Assembly: GCA_045616665.1 (NCBI GenBank) | Contig: JAZLHE010000021.1 | Span: 1-27,875 of the forward strand | From: RUG11690 sp045616665 | Lineage (GTDB): Bacteria > Bacteroidota > Bacteroidia > Bacteroidales > WCHB1-69 | Reading direction: 5' to 3' | Length of the DNA stretch: 27,875 nucleotides | Part shown: piece after piece, positions 1-6,560 of the stretch | Numbering within the stretch: position 1 is the stretch's first letter | How the letters are laid out: each line of letters begins with the position of its first letter | Program-made: the position numbers and the translations under genes | The notes under the pieces: generated by a model | Told to the model about the DNA's origin: nothing | Seen by the model: only the letters and a program-made list of their open reading frames with translations | The model's database searches: none

Positions 1-204
1 CATATTAGAAGCATGATCTACACGACGAACTGGATAGAACGGCTGAACAGGGACTATAAAAGGACGACGCGCATGAGGGGAGCCCTGCCGAACGTGGATG
101 CGACAATACTGCTGCTGGGGCATGTCGCAATGTCAAGACAGACATACCTGTTTCCCGTAACGGCATTCCGTTATGAAAAACAAAGATTCAGGTGGGACTT
201 TTGA
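1..204 (+). CDS. IS256/Mutator-family transposase, C-terminal fragment (cut by window edge)
   Basis: The frame is open from base 1 and ends at TGA 202-204, so only about the last 67 residues are visible. The stretch YTTNWIERLNRDYKR followed by TRMRGALPN is the hallmark C-terminal part of Mutator-type (IS256 family) DDE transposases. The ATG at 13 is an internal codon, not the start. The catalytic residues lie mostly outside the window, so whether the element is intact cannot be judged. The gene runs toward the convergent WYL regulator. It marks the left edge of the accessory block as a place of past insertion or recombination. The family call is firm; activity is unknown. Confidence 0.85.
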   Translation, partial: HIRSMIYTTNWIERLNRDYKRTTRMRGALPNVDATILLLGHVAMSRQTYLFPVTAFRYEKQRFRWDF

Positions 205-210
205 CCGATG

Positions 211-257
211 AAGTTTTGGCCTTTCACTCCGCTACGCTCCGTTTCAGGCGAAAACTT
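211..257. repeat. Imperfect inverted repeat just after the transposase
   Basis: AAGTTTTGGCC at 211-221 pairs with GGCGAAAACTT at 247-257 with one mismatch, enclosing 25 bases. It starts seven bases after the transposase stop. It could be a transcript-end hairpin or part of the insertion sequence's right end. The matching left end is outside the window, so the true IS boundary cannot be set. Confidence 0.4.
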
Positions 258-339
258 TCAAGTTGACGTTAAATCAAAAAAAAATGAATACTTTTGCAAA
301 TACAAAATGAAAAAACAAAAATACACACTTTTAGGGATA

Positions 340-1359
340 TTACCACCTTTCACACTCATATTGCCTCAAACCAAGGGCAAAACGATCGTGCATGGTTTTT
401 ACCAAACTGGCAGGACTTAATACGCGAACTGAATCGCCATAAGCCATCAGTTCACGCTCCAGTTCGTGATTCACAATTACCTGGATTTGAAAAAGCATAC
501 TGCCATCCTTGTACTGCTCCAGCACCTGCTGACTTGTATGGATGGGCTTTGTAAGAATATAGGATGCAAATATGGGAGCTACCCAAAAACGAACATTCTC
601 CACTGGTGTTTTCATTTTCGTAACACCAACAAAATCATCAAAAAAATTTTCCGGGTCAAAAGTCGGATCTTCATAAAATGGACAGCCATTGGCCACATTG
701 ATCGTGATAATGCGATCCAAGGCCAAATTCGTCACTTCCGTGATCTTGCGCGTGTGCATACCGAACACAAACCAGCGGTTACGGGATTCTTTCAAAATAT
801 AAGGAGAAAAGATAAACTTTCGCGGACGCGGTGACTTAAACGACTGATACGAAATACGAAGCACCTGTTTTTTGACAATGGCTTCATAAATGACAGGAAT
901 ATACTGCAGCCCCTTCACCTTTCTATTTTGCTCAAAATACACCACAGGTTTGTTTTGATTGTTGAGATTTTTAACGTGATCTTCCAAACGACAAAGCACA
1001 TCCTCCAAACCAGCCATCGGATGAAAAGCACTCATCTGCTTAAAAAATCCAATAGCTTCGTTGAGCTGTTTCACGTCTTGCAGGCTGAGCGGCGTCCTCG
1101 TGATACTATAGTCAGGATCATCATAAGTATAGTATTTCTTGTCAATCACCACAATAGGTGCACTGTATCCGGGATTGTCGCTGCGCATAAACTGAATATC
1201 GCTTTGAATCGTACGGACACTGACGCTTGTACCGCAATAGTCAAGCATCGCTTCATTACATTTGCTGACGAGATCGTCCAAAGTCCAAAGTCGCATGCGG
1301 TTGCACAAGCAGGCGTCAATGGTCTTGTATCGTAAAAGTGCGTTTTTGGATGCAGGCAT
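340..1359 (-). CDS. WYL-domain transcriptional regulator (wHTH-WYL-WCX)
   Basis: This is a predicted DNA-binding regulator of 339 residues. An N-terminal winged-helix segment (about residues 5-75, with SVRTIQSDIQFMR as the likely recognition helix) is followed by a helical linker. A WYL domain (about 155-225) carries RISYQSF and then PYILKESRNRWFVFG, the usual Bacteroidota form of the ligand-sensing core. A C-terminal WCX-like part ends the protein. The open frame extends upstream, but the ATG at 1357-1359 is preferred because the extension does not resemble the family and would run through the promoter. WYL proteins are known to sense nucleic-acid or nucleotide ligands and often control defence or RNA/DNA repair genes. 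Its divergent placement from rtcB and the palindrome between them suggest it controls itself and rtcB (inference). Confidence 0.88.
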   Translation of the reverse strand: MPASKNALLRYKTIDACLCNRMRLWTLDDLVSKCNEAMLDYCGTSVSVRTIQSDIQFMRSDNPGYSAPIVVIDKKYYTYDDPDYSITRTPLSLQDVKQLNEAIGFFKQMSAFHPMAGLEDVLCRLEDHVKNLNNQNKPVVYFEQNRKVKGLQYIPVIYEAIVKKQVLRISYQSFKSPRPRKFIFSPYILKESRNRWFVFGMHTRKITEVTNLALDRIITINVANGCPFYEDPTFDPENFFDDFVGVTKMKTPVENVRFWVAPIFASYILTKPIHTSQQVLEQYKDGSMLFQIQVIVNHELERELMAYGDSVRVLSPASLVKTMHDRFALGLRQYECERW

Positions 1360-1381
1360 AATAATTTTATAAAAAATCGTG

Positions 1382-1412
1382 CAAAAATACATTTTTTTAT
1401 TTACTACGCAAA
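1382..1412 (-). promoter_or_regulatory. Promoter of the WYL regulator gene
   Basis: On the minus strand a perfect Bacteroidota -7 element, TATTTTTG (1382-1389), lies 19 bp from a TTTG -33 element (1409-1412). The predicted transcript start gives a leader of roughly 16 nt before the ATG at 1359. The -33 element overlaps the inverted repeat at 1404-1424, as expected for autoregulation. Confidence 0.75.
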
Positions 1413-1424
1413 TAGGTTGCGTAG
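1404..1424. promoter_or_regulatory. Putative WYL operator: perfect 8-bp inverted repeat
   Basis: CTACGCAA (1404-1411) and TTGCGTAG (1417-1424) are exact reverse complements separated by 5 bp, a geometry that suits a homodimeric winged-helix regulator. The site covers the regulator's -33 element and ends 8 bp before a near-consensus -7 element for rtcB, so one bound dimer could affect both divergent genes. The repeat is seen directly; binding by the WYL protein is inferred. Confidence 0.65.
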
Positions 1425-1432
1425 ATATAATG

Positions 1433-1440
1433 TTATTTTG
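1433..1440 (+). promoter_or_regulatory. Possible -7 element for rtcB
   Basis: TTATTTTG matches TAnnTTTG with one mismatch (T for A at the second base) and lies 19 nt before the rtcB start. There is no well-spaced -33 element: the nearest TTG, at 1417-1419, is only 13 bp away and lies inside the operator. A weak promoter needing activation would fit, but this is a guess. Confidence 0.35.
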
Positions 1441-1459
1441 CAGAAAATTTTTAGAACAA

Positions 1460-2740
1460 ATGATGGAAATTACAAACAAAAAAGGAAAAACCACAAAAAT
1501 CTTTGCGAAAACCGTTGAAGACAAATGCGTTGACCAACTGAAGCTGTTGATTGACAACGATGCCTACGCAGACTCCGATATCCGCATTATGCCAGATTGT
1601 CATGCGGGAAAGGGAAGCGTAATCGGCTTCACATCCACATTCGACAAGCGTATCATCCCCAACACTGTCGGTGTTGACATCAGCTGCGGAATGATGGTGG
1701 TGAACATTGGACCACAGAACATTGATTTTGAAAAATTTGATGCTGTGGTGAAAGAAAACATTCCCTGCGGATTGCAAATACGAGAAGGCAGATACTGTTC
1801 TTTCAAGGAACTAGAAGATTTACACTGTTACCGTAATCTCAAAGACAGCAAGAGGATTATCCGTAGTATCGGCACCTTAGGCGGCGGCAACCACTTCATT
1901 GAGTTGGACCGCAACGATGCCGGCGACATTTTTCTGGTTATTCACACCGGTAGCCGAAATTTAGGAAAGCAGGTTTGCGATTACTACCAGTCGATAGCCG
2001 TAGATTTGGCACACGGCAAGGGCATCTATTACGAGCAACGCGAAGAAGTCATTGAGCGTTACAAAAAAGAAGGTCGGAAACAAGAAATACAGCAGGCCCT
2101 TAAAGAGCTGAGCTACATCTGGCACGAAAGTAATGTACCTGACGACCAAACGTGGGTGGAGGGCGTATGGATCGAGCGTTACATCCACGATATGAAGATT
2201 TGCACACAGTTCGCACACCTCAACCGCACGGCCATTGCAGAAATCATCATCTCTACCTACTTCGGTGACAAGCATCTGGAGGATTTCGAGCATTTCGAGA
2301 CCCTGCACAACTACATCGACTTCGAACGCAGTATGATTCGGAAGGGCGCAGTGTCAGCTGTAAAAGGCGAAAAGCTCATCATCCCAATGAACATGCGCGA
2401 CGGCTCTCTAATCTGCATAGGCAAGGGCAACTCCGATTGGAACTACTCCGCTCCGCACGGTGCCGGCCGACTGCTGTCGAGAACCGATGCCGCCAAAACG
2501 CTTAGCTTGGAAGAATTCCAAACCACAATGAAAGGCATCTACACCACCACCGCCAACGCACAGACATTAGACGAAGCACCGATGGCCTACAAGCCTATGG
2601 AGGAAATCGTGCAGTGCATCCAAGACACCGTGGAAATTGTTGATACCATTCGTCCCGTTTACAATTTCAAGGCCGCCGAAGATGCCAGATTTTGGAAGAA
2701 GGAGAAAGAGCAGACGGAAAGCGAAGATGCGTGTTCTTAA
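1460..2740 (+). CDS. rtcB: RtcB-family RNA-splicing ligase
   Basis: It encodes a 426-residue RtcB, which joins RNA 2',3'-cyclic phosphate or 3'-phosphate ends to 5'-OH ends using GTP and Mn2+. Metal and active-site motifs are all present: GVDISCGM (D73, C76), GGGNHFIEL (H145), HTGSR (H162), LHNYIDFE (H283) and PHGAGR, whose H333 is the expected guanylylated histidine. Length matches bacterial RtcB (about 400 residues). The frame extends upstream, but tandem ATGs at 1460 and 1463 fit the family N-terminus; I chose 1460. No RtcA, RNA-end-healing partner or sigma54-type RtcR regulator is adjacent; the divergent WYL gene takes the regulator's place. A likely role is repair of RNase- or toxin-cleaved tRNA or rRNA. 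The biochemical call is firm; the physiological role is inferred. Confidence 0.95.
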   Translation: MMEITNKKGKTTKIFAKTVEDKCVDQLKLLIDNDAYADSDIRIMPDCHAGKGSVIGFTSTFDKRIIPNTVGVDISCGMMVVNIGPQNIDFEKFDAVVKENIPCGLQIREGRYCSFKELEDLHCYRNLKDSKRIIRSIGTLGGGNHFIELDRNDAGDIFLVIHTGSRNLGKQVCDYYQSIAVDLAHGKGIYYEQREEVIERYKKEGRKQEIQQALKELSYIWHESNVPDDQTWVEGVWIERYIHDMKICTQFAHLNRTAIAEIIISTYFGDKHLEDFEHFETLHNYIDFERSMIRKGAVSAVKGEKLIIPMNMRDGSLICIGKGNSDWNYSAPHGAGRLLSRTDAAKTLSLEEFQTTMKGIYTTTANAQTLDEAPMAYKPMEEIVQCIQDTVEIVDTIRPVYNFKAAEDARFWKKEKEQTESEDACS

Positions 2741-2837
2741 CAAGTGGAAAAAAGTTGCAAAATCGCCAGTGAAACTATGGAAAAAAGTTACAGTTTTGCT
2801 TCAAAGAAAGATACAATACAAATCAGAAAAATGGTAA
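2727..2837 (+). CDS. Possible 36-residue cationic small protein overlapping the rtcB end
   Basis: An ATG at 2727 opens a 36-codon frame that overlaps the last 14 nt of rtcB in a different frame and ends at 2837. The predicted peptide is very rich in Lys/Arg and has two WKKV motifs eleven residues apart, giving an amphipathic, strongly basic look. The two WKKV motifs come from a 12-bp direct repeat. No family is recognised. Translational coupling to rtcB is possible, but low-complexity AT-rich DNA can give such a frame by chance. Treat as tentative. Confidence 0.2.
   Translation: MRVLNKWKKVAKSPVKLWKKVTVLLQRKIQYKSEKW
2745..2789 (+). repeat. 12-bp direct repeat, 33-bp period
   Basis: TGGAAAAAAGTT occurs at 2745-2756 and again at 2778-2789. 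The 33-bp offset is a whole number of codons and keeps the small frame at 2727 open. No further copies were seen in this spacer. Confidence 0.6.
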
Positions 2838-2962
2838 TTTTCTCTAAAACAGAGCATTTTACAAACTCTATATGGCAGATACGGGTCTGTTGTCCTCGCA
2901 ATTACTAAAGCATCGGCAGTTTCAGGTGATGAATGGAGACCTCTCTAACACCGAAAATGTTG

Positions 2963-2970
2963 TATCTTTG
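2963..2970 (+). promoter_or_regulatory. -7 element for the AAA+/LRR-EVE pair
   Basis: TATCTTTG is a perfect TAnnTTTG element ending 25 nt before the ATG at 2996, giving a leader of about 20 nt. A convincing TTTG -33 element at the right spacing was not found. It suggests the AAA+ gene is transcribed separately from rtcB, although the 255-bp spacer also allows read-through. Confidence 0.5.
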
Positions 2971-2995
2971 CAACCTGTTTTGAAAATCATCAATT

Positions 2996-4834
2996 ATGAC
3001 AATATTTATCCTATTTCTTATAGTCCTTCTTTTTATTACTCTTATAAACAACATAGAAAGCGAGACCAAAATTGGTTTATTGACGATATGCTTACTGATT
3101 TTCTATTTTTTAAAAGATTTATGCGACGAGCCTGTATCTTTTTTTATCTACATACTTTGTGCTGTAGTTGCCACTGTTATTTTTGTTGGTATTGAAGGCG
3201 AAAGAGAAAAGAAAGCCAAAGAAAAGGCAAAACGGGATAGTCGCATCCAATATGCGAAATCCAAGCAGAGGTATTATTCTGTAAACAAAGATGACAAGGA
3301 AGGAGAAGAAAAAAACAAACTGATTCAGAAGAATGCAGATTTATCTTTGGAATTTCTGAAACGAGTAGATAATTTCACCGGAACCATCCAGCGAATTAAG
3401 TGGAATAAAGATTTTGCTAACAACATGGAAACCGTTAACGGTCTCTCATTAGTTGGAGATAAAGATGACCAGTATGATTTTATTTTCAATACAGATGTAG
3501 CCTGCTGCTATAGAATGATGTATGATAATCTAAGTCCTTATAACAGTAAATCGGGAATTGCTTTGGCATATATAATGGCTAAATTGTGGCGATACTCCAT
3601 TGATTTGGAAGATCCTGAAGTAGGACTCTTTAATTATCAATCATACAGCCAGGATATCGCCGAACAAATATTCGAAGATAAATCCGGATTTTGGCAAAGC
3701 AGTTCCATTTTTGGGGAAGTTAACTACATCTTGAAACGCATAAACGAACATTTTTCCAATTATCCTGATCACGAAGAACCACTGCTTATTGCGGCCGAAC
3801 TGCTCCAACCATTAGATACGAATTTACAACAGCAATATGTTGACACTATTGTAGATATGTTGCAAATTATGAACATCGTAACACCCGCCAAATCAGAGAA
3901 TATACAAACGGTAAACGAATTCTTGCAACAATACTCTCCTACTGCCAAAGTTGATAATTTTTCATTAGAGGCCACACAATCAAAACAAAACAAGTCTTCC
4001 ACTAAGAAGCCTGGTAAAATCTCTTCCAATCTGCAGAACACTCTCCAAGAGTTGGACAATTTGGTTGGTTTGGAGAATGTAAAGCAGCAGGTCCACACGT
4101 TGATAAAGTTCATCCAAGTGCAGCAGCAACGCGAGAAGCACAACTTGAAGACTACTCCGATTTCCTACCACTGCGTCTTTTCCGGCTCGCCGGGAACCGG
4201 CAAGACCACCGTTGCCCGCATCCTGGCACAGATTTATAAAGACCTCGGCATCCTGAAAAAAGGACACCTCATCGAAACCGACCGCTCTGGCCTGGTGGGC
4301 GAGTATGTGGGGCAGACGGCCGTAAAAACCAACAAAATAGTGAACTCTGCCGTGGGCGGCGTGCTCTTCATTGACGAGGCCTACTCGCTCTATTCTGAAT
4401 CTGCAGAAGACTATGGCAGAGAAGCCATTGCCACCCTGCTAAAACGGATGGAAGACGAACGCGACAACTTGGTGGTGGTGATGGCCGGATACACGGAAGA
4501 GATGAAACAGTTCATCGACATCAACCCCGGACTGCGTTCCCGTTTCAACCGCTACATAGATTTCACCGACTACTCACCCCGCGAACTCTTTCTCATCTTC
4601 AAACGCAGCGTCAATAAAGAAGATTTCAAGCTCACCACCGAGGCGGAAAACGCATTTCAGAAACTGTTTGCGAAGGCTTACGAAAAACGCGACCGTACTT
4701 TCGGCAACGCCCGTTTTGTACGCAATATTTTTGAAAAAACCATCGAACGCCAATCCATCCGTGTGGCCGACATCCCAGAACCTTCCGTGGAGCAGTTGAC
4801 GACAATCACAGAGGATGACGTCCCAAAACCATAA
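2996..4834 (+). CDS. Membrane-anchored CbxX/SpoVK-like AAA+ ATPase
   Basis: A 612-residue protein. The N-terminus has three hydrophobic segments (about residues 1-19, 27-42, 47-66), then a Lys/Glu-rich cytoplasmic stretch and a helical middle region without a recognised family. A CbxX/CfqX-type AAA+ domain occupies about 345-600. It has Walker A GSPGTGKTT (397-405), Walker B VLFIDEA (456-462), a sensor-1 region VVVMAGY, an arginine-finger region PGLRSRFNR and sensor-2 GNARFVRN. Such ATPases remodel partner proteins (Rubisco activases, sporulation SpoVK, type VII secretion EccA). The partner here is most likely the LRR-EVE protein encoded 15 nt downstream (inference). The DNA of the N-terminal half is visibly more AT-rich than the AAA+ half, with a shift near 4040, hinting at a mosaic gene. 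Confidence 0.88.
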   Translation: MTIFILFLIVLLFITLINNIESETKIGLLTICLLIFYFLKDLCDEPVSFFIYILCAVVATVIFVGIEGEREKKAKEKAKRDSRIQYAKSKQRYYSVNKDDKEGEEKNKLIQKNADLSLEFLKRVDNFTGTIQRIKWNKDFANNMETVNGLSLVGDKDDQYDFIFNTDVACCYRMMYDNLSPYNSKSGIALAYIMAKLWRYSIDLEDPEVGLFNYQSYSQDIAEQIFEDKSGFWQSSSIFGEVNYILKRINEHFSNYPDHEEPLLIAAELLQPLDTNLQQQYVDTIVDMLQIMNIVTPAKSENIQTVNEFLQQYSPTAKVDNFSLEATQSKQNKSSTKKPGKISSNLQNTLQELDNLVGLENVKQQVHTLIKFIQVQQQREKHNLKTTPISYHCVFSGSPGTGKTTVARILAQIYKDLGILKKGHLIETDRSGLVGEYVGQTAVKTNKIVNSAVGGVLFIDEAYSLYSESAEDYGREAIATLLKRMEDERDNLVVVMAGYTEEMKQFIDINPGLRSRFNRYIDFTDYSPRELFLIFKRSVNKEDFKLTTEAENAFQKLFAKAYEKRDRTFGNARFVRNIFEKTIERQSIRVADIPEPSVEQLTTITEDDVPKP

Positions 4835-4849
4835 AAACATTTATTCACA

Positions 4850-6391
4850 ATGAAAAACGAAACCTTTACTTTCGGAAGCGAACCTTTCAACGAATGGCTC
4901 GCCAAGCACCCTGATGTGGAAAAACTGACCATTGAAGGATCCATTTGCACAAATAATTTAGGAGACATTGATGAACAACTATTTAATTCTTCCATTAAAA
5001 CATTAGAAATTGGCAATGTAATTCTTAAAAACACAGAAAAAGAAACCGTTTCTTTGAAGGATTACGCTTCTTCCTTTTGGGAAGATTCCTACTTACTTCC
5101 AAGATTATTTAAAATTCTGGCCAACACACAACACTCATCCACTTATTCACTATCGGAAAATCAAATTCTCTCCATTGATGGAAAAGTTTTGGTCCACATA
5201 GAAGACACTGAAATATTGCGAATTCCCGAAAGTGTGAGAATCATTGGCGACTACACTTGTGCCTATTATGATTTAGAAGATGTTTATTTCCCTTACGGCT
5301 TAGAGGAGATTGGTTTAAGTGCATTTGATCATTGCTATCAATTAAAACTTGTTTATTTACCTAATAGTATTGAAAAGTTAGGCGAAAAGGCTTTTTCCGA
5401 CTGTAGTATTTCCAATTTGTATTTATCCACCAATCTCAAGGAAATTTCTCCTGAATGTTTTACCTATAATGAATTAACATCTATACATCTACCTTTCTCC
5501 CTAAAAGCCATCCGCCATGGCTCATTTTGTGGGAATCCCATCAGCAAAGTAAGCTTTAACCAAAATTTGGAAACAATTGAAAAAAATGCTTTTGATCACT
5601 TATGCTATGCAAAGTTTCCAGCTTCCACAAAAGAAATCGCTGTAGATTTTTATTACGAAGAAGGCGACACTCCCGAAGAAAATGTGCCTTACATTGAGGT
5701 TGACGAAGCCAATCCATATTTTGAGGCGAACAACGGCAATCTGTATCAGAAAGGTTCTAACGAACTCCATTTAAAAACTGCGTTTAGATGTAGAACAAAA
5801 CACTATAAGGAAATACCGCAACTGGTTATTCCGGCAAATTTGCAGTCAAAGAGCGTGATTTTGAAATGGAATCCGTCATTTTCTTCGTATCCGATGAGCG
5901 GTTTTATCCAGCTGATTTACGGCTTTGCGAAAAAAGACTACTATGAATGTGGAGATCACATGAATTGGAGCGTGTGGGATTATGATAAAATCAATGTCGG
6001 CGACAGGGTTTATTGGGTGAAAGTCGGTTACGGACAAATCGGCATTGTGGGCAGCGGCATTGTAACTTCGGATTCCTACATCAGCGAAGATTGGAGTGGA
6101 AAAGGCCGCATTACGTACTATGTGGACTTCATTCCCAACGTACTGCTCAATCCCGATACCGTTCCCATCCTAACCTGCGAGGAACTGCAACACGCCATTC
6201 CCGACTTTGAATGGTCAAAAGGTCACTCCGGCTTGGTTTTGAACGACCAACAGTCCCAAAAATTGGACACTCTTTGGAAAGACTTTCTTTTAAAAAACGA
6301 GGAACTTTTCAAAGAAAAGATGCAGAAAACGCACAACGAACAGGTGTATATTGAGAAGGATTTTAACGCTAATAGGAATAACGACATTTAG
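4850..6391 (+). CDS. BspA-like leucine-rich repeat protein with C-terminal EVE/PUA-like domain
   Basis: A 513-residue protein with no signal peptide or membrane segment, so probably cytoplasmic. Residues about 104-265 hold BspA-type (LRR_5) repeats such as LEEIGLSAFDHCYQLKLVYLP. Residues about 335-480 resemble the EVE-like domain found at the N-terminus of some HNH restriction endonucleases: a WSVWDYDKINVGDRVYWVK core, then GIVGSGIVTS, a Trp-containing loop (SEDWSGKGR), the eeL...W....SG motif and a final L..LW. EVE/PUA-fold domains bind modified bases in DNA or RNA. The gene is 15 nt after the AAA+ ATPase and likely co-transcribed. Most BspA-like proteins in Bacteroidota are exported; this one is not. 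The LRR call is firm. The EVE-like call rests on motif pattern only and needs structural confirmation. Confidence 0.72.
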   Translation: MKNETFTFGSEPFNEWLAKHPDVEKLTIEGSICTNNLGDIDEQLFNSSIKTLEIGNVILKNTEKETVSLKDYASSFWEDSYLLPRLFKILANTQHSSTYSLSENQILSIDGKVLVHIEDTEILRIPESVRIIGDYTCAYYDLEDVYFPYGLEEIGLSAFDHCYQLKLVYLPNSIEKLGEKAFSDCSISNLYLSTNLKEISPECFTYNELTSIHLPFSLKAIRHGSFCGNPISKVSFNQNLETIEKNAFDHLCYAKFPASTKEIAVDFYYEEGDTPEENVPYIEVDEANPYFEANNGNLYQKGSNELHLKTAFRCRTKHYKEIPQLVIPANLQSKSVILKWNPSFSSYPMSGFIQLIYGFAKKDYYECGDHMNWSVWDYDKINVGDRVYWVKVGYGQIGIVGSGIVTSDSYISEDWSGKGRITYYVDFIPNVLLNPDTVPILTCEELQHAIPDFEWSKGHSGLVLNDQQSQKLDTLWKDFLLKNEELFKEKMQKTHNEQVYIEKDFNANRNNDI

Positions 6392-6511
6392 TACGGAACG
6401 AACTATGAATGGGTGGCAATTTGATCCGCACCACTGACTTTATTCAAACCTTCTTCAACAACCAAATCTTGAAAGAATTTTTCAACATTATTATTTGTTA
6501 CATATTTTTTG

Positions 6512-6519
6512 TATCTTTG
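6512..6519 (+). promoter_or_regulatory. -7 element for the lipoprotein-psd-GT-MATE operon
   Basis: TATCTTTG is a perfect TAnnTTTG element, 41 nt before the ATG at 6561. A TTTG at 6494-6497 is only 14 bp upstream, shorter than the usual 19-21 bp, so the -33 element is uncertain. The 169-bp spacer 6392-6560 holds no other recognisable feature. Confidence 0.5.
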
Positions 6520-6560
6520 CAGATTATTATGGATCATAATCATTTAATGACAATCATACA

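Noticed and set aside
466..1335. Plus-strand frames opposite the WYL gene
   Set aside because: They lie fully inside the WYL coding region in antisense, show no family features and have no promoter; shadows.
1460..2740. RtcB as part of a CRISPR or tRNA-intron locus
   Set aside because: No CRISPR repeats, Cas genes, RtcA, archease or tRNA intron were seen in the window.
2872..3195. 107-residue plus-strand frame before and across the AAA+ start
   Set aside because: Most of it is an out-of-frame reading of the AAA+ N-terminus. It contains the AAA+ -7 element and shows no recognisable motif.
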